A stretch of 64,000 nucleotides of DNA, taken from assembly GCA_038503035.1 (NCBI GenBank), contig JAVSML010001154.1:49411-113410 (forward strand). Reading direction: 5' to 3'. The notes under the pieces were generated by a model. That model made no database searches and was not told where the DNA came from. It saw only the letters and a list, made by a program, of their open reading frames with translations. Shown here piece after piece: positions 25,301 through 39,351 of this stretch; within the stretch, counting starts at the first letter, position 1, and each line of letters opens with the position of its first letter. Origin of the DNA: Crocodylus rhombifer. Lineage: Eukaryota; Chordata; Crocodylia; Crocodylidae. Both the position numbers and the translations under genes were made by a program.

Positions 25301-27397
25301 AGAGGAGTCATGAAAGATCAAAGAGCCATGCTCTAGCTGACTCTGAGATAAATTAAGATCAGATAGCAATACTCTTCATGGGGTGAAGAAGCAGCCCACC
25401 GTTAGGTACCTGAGGTCCTTCTGGTGGGAGTGCAGTGTGCTACTTACCTCATACAATTGTAGCTCTCCTCTTCCTTACAACAACCAGCTCTCAAACTGCA
25501 AAGGATTTTATTTTTTCCTGAAGCAGCTCTCTGTTGCTAAGCAGATTCTTTGAGTAACTATGTGGGCATTAGACCTCTGCAAAATTTCTGGGATCTGCTT
25601 CACCAAAATGTCACAATGAAGCTAAAACATTCCACTGAGATGCGATTACACACAAGGTTTTCATCACCCAATGATTATTTTACTGCAGTGGCTCAAATCA
25701 GATTTAAAAGCCAAGTGGAAAACTAGGGGGATTTAATATTAGATTTGCAAAGGGCACCAGAGGTCAGAGGCAAGTGAGTGGGCTATCAGACTCTTGGGAG
25801 TTTGGTAACCCAGGACAGATGACTGAGGGAAGCAGGACGATTTCCAAGTAAACAGCTTTAATGAAGATGGGAGGCCCACTTCACTGACCAACTTGGAATG
25901 ATTAGGACAAGGAGAAAGAAGATACAGGAACTATGAGAACTTCTTAGAGTGAAACCAACACATCTGACAGACAAGGGCTGCAGCTGCTAGGACCCTAAGA
26001 CTTCCTGAAATCACCTCTGCATGCACAACACAGAACAGGAAGTATTTGGAGATGTATTATGGCTTACCAGAAAGTATATACAGTACTCCTACACAGACTC
26101 CTAGCAGCAAGACCCTGGCAGGACAGGGATTCCCCACCCAGCTGGGGGCTCACTGCTAGCTGCCCCATCAGTTCATTGGGGCAGGAGGCTGGTACCTGCC
26201 CCCTCCCCCCCCAGCTCTTTCTCAGCCCGGTGCCCCAATCACCCAGTTGGGGCACAAGGCTGGGAAAGAGCTGCAGAGGAGGGGCACAGCCCAGAGCTAG
26301 CTGGAACCTGCCCCATATGGGGATGTATGGGGACAAGTCCTAGCCAGTCTCCGGGAATTCCCACTGGGCACAGAGTTTGTCCTCATGTGCATGGGGCAGG
26401 AGAGCTGTCCAGCAGCAGCTCTCCCACCCTGTTCACATCAGGACCCCTCCCAATGTGTGCTGGGCCAGGAGACAGCTCTCTGGACTCCAAATGTATAGGA
26501 TTATTGAATAGCTTTCCACTTTACCAAACAATTTTTCTTCATTTGTAAGCATTGAATGTAGATGAAATAAGGATAATTTTATTAGAGAACTAGAACACAA
26601 CGCCAGGTTGGGAAACAAGAACAACAAAATATCTAAGTGAATGATAACTAAGACTCCCTGCAGTTACTTTAGCAGTAGTCTGTTATCTCAGTTCTGGGCA
26701 TGCTGGCAAGAGTATCCAGCAGCCAAATATTTTGTTACCTTCTAACTGCCCCCCTTCTTTTTCATCTGCTGAGCAACACTCTCAGCTTTGTGTCAGTGAG
26801 TAACAGAGTCCCAAACTTCTAAAATGCCCTTGGGAGGGCCAGTCTCCAGTCCCTTTCTGTGGTACTTTCTGGACTTGTCCCATAACTCCAGCACCTCCAG
26901 CTATATTTTCTTTCTAGCAGGTAGGTGGGAAGAGCCTTGCTACAGTCCACTCCACTCTGAGGCTGTTTTCAGTAACTTGAGCAAACTCTCACAACAGCTC
27001 AAGTTTGTCACTAGAGAAAGACCAGCAGCCAATGTGATCCATCAGCAGGGTCCATCCCACAAAGTAAAAGAAATTTTCCAGGACCTCACTTGCACTGTGC
27101 TATCAACTCCGAGTTTGTTTTTAGTTACAATTACTCCCAAAATATTGCTGGCAGAATTCTGGATAGAAAACTTACACAAATTAAACTCTCTCAGAAGTCA
27201 TATTTCTGCTGCTTACTAATAGATGGAGACAAAGAGCTCCTTGCTCCTGGAGCTTCTGTCCAGCTCCAGGGAGACAATGATGAAGCAGCCCTGAGGCTGT
27301 GCCTCCCCTTTGCCAGCTACTGGTGAGAAGAGAAAGTTCTTTACTCTAAAGAACTTCAGGTCACAGGTCACAGCATGCAAGTATTTGAGACCCATTG
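22311..27397. other. Intergenic, mostly AT-rich
   Basis: Five kilobases without a recognised gene. The only clear structure is the hairpin at 26212-26273. Frames here are short and random. Confidence 0.55.
26212..26273. repeat. 28-bp hairpin
   Basis: CAGCTCTTTCTCAGCCCGGT... (26212-26239) pairs with 26246-26273 at about 25 of 28 positions around a 6-base loop. It is set in a GC-rich patch (26100-26480) that may be another small foldback element. Confidence 0.7.
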
Positions 27398-27405
27398 CTC
27401 TAGAT

Positions 27406-27627
27406 CATAGGTTCCCAAACATTTTCTTGTAGCATTCCCCCTTCCAGATTTACCAGCTGGCCACTTACCCCTACCAGCATATGTTTTATATTTTAACCCA
27501 TTAAATTCCAATTATTATTATTATGATGATGAAAATTAATTTTTGCCAATACACAATTTCTTCCACATACCCCCTAGACATGTCTTGTGTACCCCCAGGG
27601 GCACATATACTAGTTTGGGAACCCCTA
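27406..27627. mobile_element. hAT-like MITE, 222 bp
   Basis: The inverted ends CATAGGTTCCCAAAC and GTTTGGGAACCCCTA are flanked by CTCTAGAT (27398-27405) and CTCTAGAC (27628-27635), 7 of 8 matching. The interior is AT-rich. Confidence 0.8.
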
Positions 27628-28102
27628 CTCTAGACTAATTTTATTTTTCAAAGCTAAACATTCCAGAGGTTTGCAACATTTTCTTTCCAAATGTCTGTAT
27701 ATGTAATCCAATAAATCCATGTACAGTCTAAAACCATCATATATTTAAAAACATACCACATCAGAGTCAAGTTAAGATAAGACATCTCAAGACTTGTAAT
27801 GTTTCATTACCTACAGTGCTTTCTCGAAAGTCAATAGACACAATGTAGATTTAGAACCAGGAAAAAAACAATAAGATTTACTCTGGGTATGTTTAATGAA
27901 ATAATAGCATTTACAACACCATCTCTCCAATAGCATCCTGGGTAAAATACAGCATATTACAATAGAAGGCATCTATGTTTTAATAGTTATTTAACAGTTA
28001 AATGTCTTGCTTAAAAAATTAGCACTCTTTACAAAAATAATCTTTATTTCTATAAATAAGAATTTAAATACAGCATGCGTATCAGCCTTTTCCCTATAGG
28101 CT

Positions 28103-28124
28103 TTTCTTTCTTTCTTTCTTTTTT
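28103..28124 (+). repeat. (TTTC)n short microsatellite
   Basis: About five CTTT units between a C/T-rich stretch and TTTTTGGC. Confidence 0.8.
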
Positions 28125-28728
28125 GGCAAGGTCATACATCCATTGGAAGCTTCTTTAAAGCTTAGGTAAAATCTCTGCTTTTGTGTCCTTTTCAATTCAC
28201 AGCATCAAGGTTTCCAGTGTTAGAAAGCAAGTGACTGAGGATTTAACTATGCTCCTACATGTCTGTGTCATGTAATGGCAAAGGTTCTCCCCTTCACTCC
28301 GCAGTCTCTCACCCACATTGCAAATCTTGTTCACATATTCTGTGCTTTTAAGCTGCAATAAAGACTGCAGTTCAGTCTAAGCACATCTTTATTTGGGTTA
28401 TGATTCTCTAGTGTCCAGATGCTTAAGCTCTCCTTACTAATTTCTATCTTTAACAAATTCTAAATATTCTTCATGCATTTTAGTCTGCCTCTTCATTCTC
28501 ATGTCATTAGCAGCACACATTTGCAGTAATTTTACTTTAGCCCACTAACACAGCAACCTTTAATTTTCTGCATTACCTCTGCACTGCAGATCAGAGAACT
28601 TCACTGCAGTTGAAAGAGAATGAGAATTTTAACCACACAATGTGCACCATCTTTAAAATGCAAAGATTCATGTACTCTTACCAAACTATGACAGAGTGAT
28701 TTCACCTTGCAAGTTTAATGCTATTCAC

Positions 28729-28984
28729 TGGGCGCATCTACATGTTCATTAATGCACCTTAGTTACCATGCATTAAGTTTAGTACTTGACTAATCAAGTA
28801 CTAAATCAACGCATAGTAACTTGCACCACTGCGCAGTAGCGCCAGCACAGGTTTTTAGTGATGTTTACTACACAGTTGCTTAATATTACTGCACAGTAGT
28901 GTATTAGCACTGTTTTTGCCCAGCATGCTACTGTGCAGTGTTATTAGGCTACTATACACTTAGCATCTCGTGTAGACACACCCA
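28729..28984. mobile_element. 256-bp MITE of the TGGGC family
   Basis: Ends TGGGCGCATCTACATG and TGTAGACACACCCA are inverted copies. The interior has CTGCGCAGTAG and CTGCACAGTAG on alternating strands. Exactly as long as the copy at 2406-2661. It sits 40 bases from the hAT-like element at 29025. Confidence 0.75.
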
Positions 28985-29024
28985 CAGGGTGTGTTATGTC
29001 ACACTACACAGTACTATCTACCCC

Positions 29025-29478
29025 AGCAGTCTCCAACCTTTTTAGCAGGAGGTCACCTCTGGCATTTAAAAGCAACCCAAGGTCCACCATGTGCCACCAC
29101 CCTTCCCTCTGCCCCCCTCCCTGCCCAGTAGGTAAGCCTGTGGGGAGGGAAGTGGGGAGCAGATCAAGGTGGAGGGAGAAAATACTATTTGAGGGTGCAT
29201 GTCCCCAACAGGTAAGTCCCACCCAGCCAGGGCCCCACTGAACCAGTGCTCCAGTACCTCTGTGGCACTGTCCCTCACTGTGGGAGCCTTGGTCTAGCTC
29301 CCACCCCTTCCCTCTCCCATGAACTGACCTGCTGGGCTGGGGTGCACACATGCATGCACCCAGGCACTCAGTCCCCCCACCCCAGCCTTGGATTGACTCC
29401 AGGAGGCTCCAAGATCTACCACAAGAGTCTCTGTGATCTACTGGTAGATGGAGATCCACTGGGGTTGGTGACCACTGA
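29025..29478. mobile_element. hAT-like element, about 454 bp
   Basis: The inverted ends AGCAGTCTCCAACC and GGTTGGTGACCACTGA are flanked by TCTACCCC (29017-29024) and TATACCCC (29479-29486), 7 of 8 matching. The GC-rich interior gives overlapping frames on both strands that are not genes. Confidence 0.75.
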
Positions 29479-29486
29479 TATACCCC

Positions 29487-30604
29487 AAAAGGAAATTGTC
29501 AATATTTTAGCTTTAAAAATCTTTAACACCTAGAAATCAGGCAGCTTAATATCTTTAAAACAAGCATAACAACCAGCCCTCAGCTCAGTTGCTAAGAGAT
29601 GTGGCTCACTACTATTTTAAACACCAGAAGATCAAATCAACCTGCTTAACTCAAGATCAATATTGTATTCATTAAGGAAGAACTGGATGAATGTAAAGGA
29701 CTTTCACAATCTGTTCAAGTCTTGTTGAAGAAAGAGCTAACTTTAAAAGGGATACAAAGAAGGGTATGTGTAACCACACAGGTTTTAAACATCTTCCTGC
29801 TTTGGCCAATATGGGAGAACTAAAGGAAAAGCAGCAAAAATGTTGTAAATCAGCATTGAATAATACACATACAGTTCTGCTTTCTGTTTGCTGTGCATGC
29901 AACAGGAAAATAAAATGTGATGCCAAATAGGGCCAAATTCTATCCACCAGCATGACAAAGACAAGTAGGTTTGCCCTTGTTTCTCCTTTGAGAGGGATTA
30001 TGTTTTGTAGCTGCCCGGGCAGAGGTTTAGATTCTCATGAAATTATTTGTAAATAAAAAGACAAGGTCCATATTTGCAATCCCTAGTCCCGTTAACTTTA
30101 CTGGAAGCATTATAGGAAAATACACTGCGTGTATCAGCGTTAGGTCCACTGTTATGATGGACACTTCCTTTTCCCCAGATATGCCCCCAGTATAAAGCCC
30201 AAAAATTGTATGTAAGCATCTGGATAAAAATCTAATGTCTTGACTTCCTATATAAAATGTGCTATTAGTTCAATCCAGGAAAATTTTCTACCTGACTTTT
30301 TTAGAGCAAAAAAAGTACACTTAAATACAATGCACACAATGGTAACCTCCCCTTTTTCAAATGAAATACCAATATGTGTTATTTATTATACACCAAGACT
30401 ATGACAAAGTTAATACATGTCAGCATAAATAGCCACATTAGATATACTGTATTAATAATGATTAAGGTATAAGCATATGCACACATGCAATAAAGCACTG
30501 ATAAACAATAGTATTTAATCATCACAGGACACAGACATACAGATATCTGTGTATACCGTGGGAGATGCTTTACTTTAAAGTGCAGGTTTATGCTAAAAAT
30601 GGAT
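29487..30604. other. Intergenic, AT-rich
   Basis: No gene or repeat recognised. Confidence 0.55.
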
Positions 30605-30941
30605 TTGTCAGATTATCACCTCTACATGTGTGCTTTAATGTACATTAGCCTATTTTAATGTGCATTAAAGCATCACAAAAAATGGGCATGTCTACACATG
30701 CACTTTAATGTGCATTGGCTTATTTTAATGTGCATTAAAGCAACACAAGAAAGTGTTCTTTAGCTAATGGGCATTAAAATAGGCTAATGCACATTTTTCT
30801 AGTATCTCACAATAGAGATACTAGATTTAGTGCACATTACCTAAAGCATATTACTGAACATGTAGATATACCCTCATGATGGAGGTACTAGATTTAATTA
30901 GCATGAACTAAAGCACATTAATGAATGTGTAGACGCACCCA
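30605..30941. mobile_element. MITE of the TGGGC family with a partial copy beside it
   Basis: A full element, 30683-30941, runs from TGGGCATGTCTACACATG to GTGTAGACGCACCCA. It contains TTTAATGTGCATT twice. The 78 bases before it (30605-30682) repeat its left third without the terminal GGGC, suggesting a partial duplicate or an older copy split by insertion. Confidence 0.65.
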
Positions 30942-31732
30942 CCATGTCTTATAATCAGAGCCTGCAAAATGTCTTGCAGGAAGGTTCCTCCCACCTCATA
31001 AGATTGGACTAGATAAAATATGCTTTGCTTACAAGTAAAAAATTGATTTTCCTTGTTATCAGCCTTGCAAATCCAACAAAGGTTCTGAAAGTCATATGAG
31101 CGCCTTTATTTTCCCAGGGTATAACACCTAAAGCAGAGGCTTTGCAGGGCACATCATGGCCCTAATTTAGTCTATGTAATACCCTGGTCTTCAATGGATG
31201 TTTTCAAAGCAGAACCATACTTTATCTTAAACATTTTTACCTGAACACATAATACTTCACAACAGTTCTTCTGTTTAGGTGGAGGTCGTGCTCCTGATCA
31301 TACCTTCCAATTTGTAGAACATGGCAAAAATACCCCTGTTTTTACACTGAACTTTTACAGACCCTTTGCACAACACAGTTAAAGACAGAATGGGGCTTTT
31401 ACTTCTCCTATCAGGTTATGTAAACAATCTGATAACACTTAGTTCCTCCGCAGATCAACAGGAATTCCTGTACCCAGATTCTTTTGGATATCAAAAGAGA
31501 GGAGCTGTGATATTAAATATTACTGGTTTTAAAAGCCAGATTAATTTGTCTGAAGTTCCAATTCGTTAACAATTTTGAAAGGGAAAATTCTAAATGGATA
31601 TAACTTCACATTACTCTGAAATTCATGCTTGTATATTTTTAAAACATATACTGATTCTACAATAACAATGTATAGCTCACTTATATACTGCAGAAAGTAT
31701 CATATAATGTCAATTTAACATCAGCCTATTAG

Positions 31733-31864
31733 ATTTCATAGATTTCATAGACATTAGGGCTGGAAGGGACCTCGGGAGATCGAGTCCAGCCCCCTGCCCA
31801 AAGGGCAGGAAGTCAGCTGGGGTCATAGGAGCCCAGCAACATAAGCATCTAATTTACTCTTGAT
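31733..31864 (-). mobile_element. CR1 LINE 3' tail, minus strand
   Basis: On plus it reads TTTCATAGATTTCATAGACA (the tail repeats in reverse), then GGGCTGGAAGGGACCTCGGG and CCCCCTGCCCAAAGGGCAGG. It differs from the copy at 63531-63653 at only about 9 of 125 positions. Confidence 0.75.
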
Positions 31865-33109
31865 TAGGGCTGTACTTTGTTGTTTTCATACTGTGTAACA
31901 GGTTTGGTGACTAATACCATTATCGTATCCAATAATCATTAAAGGGTATTTTTGTTTTGTTTTGTTTTGCTTCTTCGATTCTATATCCTCAATGTAAAGT
32001 CTCACTACAAATTTAAGTTTATCATGAAATGTAAATGAGGTTAAATGATGTTTTTCCTTAAAAAGTGCTGGCTGTGAAAGGCAAGTTACACACATACACA
32101 CACCCCACATGTTCTGCAGTATACATACATAATGGCAGATCCCGCTATATACTATTACAAACTGACACAGAACTGAAGCATTACGCTTTTTTTCTGGAAC
32201 AAAAAGATCTAAGTGAGATTTGCAGATCAATACTATCTATACTAGTAAAATTCCAGTTCAGCAGTGTTTTGACAGTAGAAATTAATGATCCTTTCTTATA
32301 GACACGCATATATTCTCACTTCAGCATACAAGGATTTATGAGCCTAATCCAAAGCCCACTGAGGCTAATGGAAGTCTTTCTGTTGAATTCAATGGATTTT
32401 GGAACCAGCTAAATATTAATTAGTGCCATTAGCAGCTGAAGGTGCAGATCCTCGCCCCTCAAGACAAAAATATACCCTGCGATATTTTCAGCCTCCCCAA
32501 TTTTTTTATTGCTGCTTTGTCCTAACTCTTAAGTGCACCTGTGCAAATATAAGCATGGAATGATGAACAGACTGTGTACAAAGACATAAACTTATTAGCA
32601 TTTGTATAAATGTCTTAGCTTCTATGAGCCAAACTATCATCTTTATGCATCAAAAAAATTCCAACTATTATAATGTATCACTAAATGAAAGAATCAAGTA
32701 TGTTAGCACTATAATAATCACTAGGTTCTTGGGGGTTTTTGGATGGGAGTGGTATATAGGTCTCAGCAGCCAATCAGAGTGCCCTACACAGACAGGGGCA
32801 GACAGTAGAGTGCCACCATGACAGTGGGGACTGAGGGGCCAGAAGGGAGAGGGGCGAAGCCAGCGAAGCTGGCCTCACCGCCCTTCCTTGCTCCTTGGAG
32901 GCAGAGAGGGATGATGGGAACTGAAGCGCTGCCATAAGGCAGGTGATGGAGTGGAGGGGTGAGGACAGCAGCGCTGGCCTCGACCCCCCTAGATCTGCTC
33001 CTTGGAGCCAGGGGCCGGTGCCCCCCCCAACAACAGCCAGCAGAGAGGGGAGGTGGCAGGGAACAGAGAAGGGAGTGGGGGGTTACTAGTGGCTGCACCC
33101 CACTGCCAC
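31865..33109. other. Intergenic
   Basis: A short patch near 32345-32405 (AGGCTAATGGAAGTC, GAATTCAATGGATTTTGG) resembles an ancient dispersed repeat also hinted at near 34680. Otherwise nothing. Confidence 0.45.
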
Positions 33110-33535
33110 TGTGGACGCCACCACAGTCACAGGCCCTGGCCCTGGCCCAAAGCGGCAGGGGGGAGGGGGGAAACAGTCCTGGCCCCAACCCTGACCCAAA
33201 ACAGTGGGGTGGGGGGAGGGCGAGAACAGGAATAGCTCGGCCCCAGCCATGAGCAGTTGGGGGGAGCGGCCCTGGCCCTGGTTCAAAGTGGCGGGGGTGG
33301 GGGGAAAATGGCCCTGGCTCTGGCCCCAGTGCTGGCCCCAGCCCCAGCTGAAAGCAGCAGGGCGGAGGTGGGGAATGGCCCCGGCCCCAACCTGAAGTGG
33401 CGGGGGAGCTGAGGAGCAGCCCTGGCCCCGACCTGAAGTGGTGGGGGGGAATGCCCTGGCCCTGGCCCTAGTCCAAAGCAGCAGAGTGAGGGGGGGCAGT
33501 GAATGGCCCCAGATCTGGCCTGATGCCCTTTCCCC
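33110..33535. repeat. GC-rich minisatellite-like array
   Basis: About seven degenerate units of 55-70 bases built on CAGCCCTGGCCCCAACCTGA, AGTGGCGGGGG and runs of G. The frames in all directions over it are artefacts of the repeat. Confidence 0.65.
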
Positions 33536-33577
33536 CTCCCCCCATCATTATTGATAGGCAATTGTCTAGCATATATA

Positions 33578-33702
33578 ATGACAAACGGGACAAAGTGTAT
33601 ATATTTACTGCTCGTGTGGATTTTGGATAAGCTATGAGGAGCTGAGTAGTTCAAATGATAAATTTCAAATGTAACACCAACAGTAGCATAAGAAAGGGGA
33701 GG
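33578..33702. repeat. Left arm of a 125-bp inverted repeat pair
   Basis: The blocks ACAAAGTGTATATATTTACT, TTTTGGATAAGCTATGAGGA, GCTGAGTAGTTCAAA and CAACAGTAGCATAAG reappear in reverse at 34291-34418. The two arms are about 590 bases apart. Confidence 0.8.
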
Positions 33703-34290
33703 TGAGTGGAGCACTAGCCCCGGGCACCAACTTGAGGGGGGGCACAAAAGATACCAGACACCAGGCTGCTGGCCTGGCCTGTACTGCTAGCCTGGCTGCA
33801 GCTGGTGCCCTGTGTGTCACTGCTGCCCAAGGCACAGAATGGCCCAGTTATGTCTCTGAACAGCAATCTGAATTTCTAATCTGGTCTAAATTAAATGATG
33901 GGAGTGTCTGGGAAGTTCAGTCTAGCTTGCAGAGCCAGACCAAAGCATATGGAAAACAAGATACATAACTCAAAACCTATCAACATAGAGGAGGGACAAA
34001 GTATTGCCAACTGTGAGACAGAGACTGAATCCAAAAAAACACCTGACCAGACATACAGAGCAACGAATGGTGTAAACTTGGCTGCCTTTAAAAGTGCAGA
34101 AAGACATCTCCTGTACTATTTTCTTTTTTTTAACAAAGAGCAGAACTGAGCTTCTACTGTTTTAATGCAAGTTTAAATACAAAATACAGTCTTTTTGCTA
34201 TGAAATATACCAAAATCAAGGTTTTGAGGATTGTCACATCCATGTATCAGGATACTGTTTAACAGCTACATCTATAATGGAGCTTGCCTA

Positions 34291-34418
34291 CCCTGACCTT
34301 ACTTATGCTACTGTTGTTGCTATATTAGAAATATATCCTTTGAACTGATCAGCTCCTCATAGCTTATCCAAAATACATATGACCAGTAAATATATACACT
34401 TTGTTCCTTGCTTGTCAT
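34291..34418. repeat. Right arm of the 125-bp inverted repeat pair
   Basis: Reverse complement of 33578-33702 with roughly 80-85% identity by eye. It may be two copies of one repeat in opposite orientation or the arms of a foldback element. Confidence 0.8.
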
Positions 34419-37136
34419 AGATATTTCCTGACTGATGCAAAGAAAAATGTATATGAGCCAAATTAAAATATATTTTAATGAAATATACTTTTCACCATTT
34501 CTCTTTTTCCAATATATATTCACTATTCTGTCACACACTGTTTTGAAACAATTTTATAAATATATTATTTTTCACTTATTTTTATAATACTGATTTGTAC
34601 CGCTTTATACTTAATTTCTTAGTGAATTAAGTTTATTCAGACCTGTCACAGAAAAAAAATGGAGACTGGTGAAATTCTGGCCCCAGTGAAGTCAACAGGA
34701 GTTTTGTCATTGATTACAGTAAAGTTGGGATTTCATCAAGTATGTGGGTGAGCGTAAAGACTATTAATTTATGAATCCATATGGCTAAATTCTGCTCTTG
34801 TATAAACAGATTTAACTCAAGCAGAATTTGGCCCCATATCTACTAAGGAGAGTCGCAGCTTAAAAAGCTATTGTTTATGCTGTATTTTAAAGAGTATAAA
34901 GGCTGAGGCAAGCAGACAGCTCTGGATATACTATGAATGCAATGGGATCATCTGGGTTGATTATTACAGAAATGTTTTGGAATATGTTACTCTGGAAAAA
35001 TGCTCTAGGTTCTTCTGTTTTCCAACAGGAGCATACCAAGAACAAAAGTACAGAGCTAAACACCACTCAGGGTCAACCTCAAGCCACTCTCTGGGACCTT
35101 TGAAAGGTCCAGCTTTTCAGAAAAAAGGAGGTAAAACTCTGATGCGGTACACACTTTGGGGAGAAAACGTATCAAGCTATATAAATACATACTATTTCTT
35201 GGTATTATGCAAGTGTGCATCTGAGATCAAGCTGACCATTAAAGAAGTATATGTAAAAATGTCAGCAAAGCACTATCACATAGCAGTTCTCCTGCAGAAA
35301 CAGAAGTATTTCTGTATGAGGTATATTTTTCTAAAAAGCACTTGCATAGAACTAGCTGTATAACAATATATGGGTTTTTTGGCTTTGACTTTCCATTTTA
35401 ACCCACTATCTCCTCATAAATATTCCTGGGAAACAAACCAAACTTACTGGAAGTTTTAGTCTCTGATGAAAAAGCCATACATATCTTTTCATGTCATCCT
35501 AGTTCATCTCAATCCCCAGTGCCTGCTCGACCATACTGTCTGTTAGTGTCAATCAGTAGGTTGCACACTGGGTACCAGCAGGCAACTTCACACAGAGGAC
35601 CAGCAGGCAGGCACCAGCAAATAGACTAGGACAATGGAGACACCAGAAACTGGGAAAAACCACCAGAACTGGGATTTTTAGATTCAGTTTCAAGCCCAGC
35701 CCTGCTTTCTTCATGTGTTCAAACCTCCAGTGGAATTATGGAAATTCTGGGAGATTTAGGGATGCACACTGCCTCATCTCTGACCTAGCCTCTTAGCCTG
35801 GCACCACTTACCCTATTTAGGATTCGGTACCATAGTATACCCAACTGCCTTCAGCTTCCTCCTCTCCAGCTCTGACAATAAACCTACCCTTAATGTCCCT
35901 TTAATGAAGGTTTCTCTTGAAACCATCCCAGGCCCTTTTTCACACCATCCCCCAAATACTCATGAAATATTCTTCTTCTCAAGCCAATACAACCCATGGA
36001 CTTCCTTCAGTTCAATCCCTCCTTCAGATTTCATCCATCAGTATGCGATGAGTCAGTACTAGTCTTTTTTTAATAATAAAAGAAAAGAAAGGCATTTTAA
36101 CTATAAAGAGATGCATAGGCTTAAATTATATGACTGTCTGCTCTTAGTATCCCACCTCACCCTTCCTTGTACCATCCAGCCCTTATTATTTGTTACCTCT
36201 ACTCATGTCTATCCTAAAAGCAGAAAATAAAGGCTCTGGGACATGAAGCATGTGTCGCTAGGGTGGTCTGAAGCATCTAGCATAGTGCTGTTAAAATGAT
36301 AAATAAATTAAATGAGACAGTAGCAGACTGACCAGGAAAAACAGAAGTCTTAATTGTAATTCATTTAAATACTAGCTTTAAAAGCAACCCCTCTCAGACA
36401 TTAGGAACTCCACTAACTCCAGGGAGGACATAGTAGTTTAACTGAGATCAGGACGGAGCCTATTAGAGTAAACACATGCCACCTTCAGTAGAAACCAAGA
36501 CAGTAAGCAACATTGCTTGCTCTCTCTTCACGTGAATCTATGCCCGATATTCCCATGGCTTCACCAGCACCATCACTAATGAATATGGTCACTGGAGTAG
36601 CAGTGGAAGAAGCCACCCAATAATTTGTAAAGTGAATTGAAACACAGTTCTCTGACCTAAACTCACCAAGGGAAACCTGAGGTTATCTGCTTCCCTTACT
36701 CTGCTGGCTTGGCCAAATTAAAACACCTCTTTGCCTTCTTATCCCACTATTTATATTATTTGTTATTTTTCAGTTTTCCACCTATTCAGCAGAAATGCAG
36801 ATGGCTAAAAATCAACATTTTCTTGGTTTCAGTATTTGAAGGGAAACATCTCTTTATCAGCACAAGATGCATTAACCCTTAAAACGTTTCCACTGTAAAA
36901 ATAGTTTCAAAGTCTTGAAATGATTTGCCTTGGATTTTGGTTATTATTTCCTGAGAAATGTTCAGTTGCTGTCATTTTGCTGAAAAGTCACTTGACATTT
37001 TAGTGATACACACTTATTTCATAAAATGAACATCACTGGCTTAAAAGTGTTCAGCTAGTACCATGATTATTTTCTGTTTAGTAATGACGGTAGGTCCTGT
37101 TCCTGAATTTACTTCTCTCCACCCCTATTGTTCAAG
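34419..37136. other. CMYA5 3' flank
   Basis: AT-rich, downstream of the candidate poly(A) signal. A 128-codon plus-strand frame at 34977-35363 has no recognisable domain. No neighbouring gene appears. Confidence 0.5.
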
Positions 37137-37142
37137 TTTAAT
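37137..37142 (-). promoter_or_regulatory. CMYA5: Candidate CMYA5 poly(A) signal ATTAAA
   Basis: ATTAAA on the minus strand, about 250 bases past the CMYA5 stop codon. It is the first canonical or common-variant hexamer in the 3' flank that I found. No clear GU-rich downstream element is visible, so a longer 3' UTR ending at a later signal is possible. Confidence 0.3.
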
Positions 37143-37389
37143 ACTAATCTGTTTTTTTTTTTCCTGAAATGACTCAATGCATATTACAAATGACACAGTA
37201 CACAAAAGAAAGTTTATACTCTTGTGGTCATGGCATTTGTGTATACAAGTGCTAACTACAAGTATGGGATGTGTGCACAATATCATTAAGAGAAAAACAG
37301 AAATCCCTCAACCCGGTCCTGTCCTTTCTTCTCTCCCTCTCCCCAAATCTAATAATTGTTTGTGTTCCAGGCAGTTTTAAAACAAGTGG

Positions 37390-38830
<1,441 letters not shown>

Positions 38831-39007
38831 CTCATGTGAGTAGAACAGCAATATATGCACCAAGACGAGTCACTCAGGCCCAGGATGCTGCCTTGGGGTG
38901 TGGAGCCATAGCAGATTCCAATCCTGTAGCTACTGCAGGCGCTGGTAGTGGTTTCCCAGTAATGGAGGCCCCGAGCTGGCAGCAGCTCACCCAGCACAGA
39001 TGGCATC
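38831..39007 (-). CDS. CMYA5: CMYA5 exon: N-terminal half of the B30.2/SPRY domain
   Basis: A 177-base minus-strand exon with a strong acceptor (a pyrimidine-rich run before ACCAATAG) and donor ATGAG|GTAAAG. It has one leading base, 58 codons and two trailing bases. The peptide begins MPSVLGELLPARGLHYWETT and contains SSYRIGICYGSTPQGS and SDSSWCIYCC. HYWET is the form of the SPRY WEVE motif typical of this family. YRIGICY is the following beta strand and SSWC the conserved tryptophan turn. SPRY domains are protein-interaction modules. In myospryn the C-terminal FN3-SPRY part is reported to contact dysbindin, desmin and PKA RII-alpha. The trailing AG joins T of the last exon to encode Ser. Confidence 0.93.
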
Positions 39008-39351
39008 CTATTGGTGGAGAGCAGAAGGCAAAGCTAGTACTGCAGCACACCTGCTGCATGATGTCATGCTTTTGTTGTTGCTTATGGTCATTTTGAGTTT
39101 GTTGGGAAAATGACTTCATTCTTCTCACTCAAAATTTTCACCATAACAGACCTTAGCGACTCACAGCAAAAAATAAGTGTGACGTTATTTGCACATTGAG
39201 GCAGGCAGACTCTTAAGAATTTAAAACTATTAAACATTATTCCAAGTGATATGACATCCAGTAAGAGATTCTCGAGGAGGTAGGATAACATTTTCAAGAA
39301 TGTCTACATGATTCTGGAGAAAGCCTGTTCTCTGAAATTACCTAGGGACTA

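Noticed and set aside
32818..32937. ATG in a good Kozak context (GCCACCATGA), 39 codons, with CCAAT and TATATAGG upstream
   Set aside because: The frame is short, unrecognised and set beside a GC-rich repeat array. The elements can occur by chance.
1..37136. MTX3, the expected convergent neighbour of CMYA5 in mammals
   Set aside because: I found no exon resembling metaxin 3 on the plus strand. It probably lies further left.
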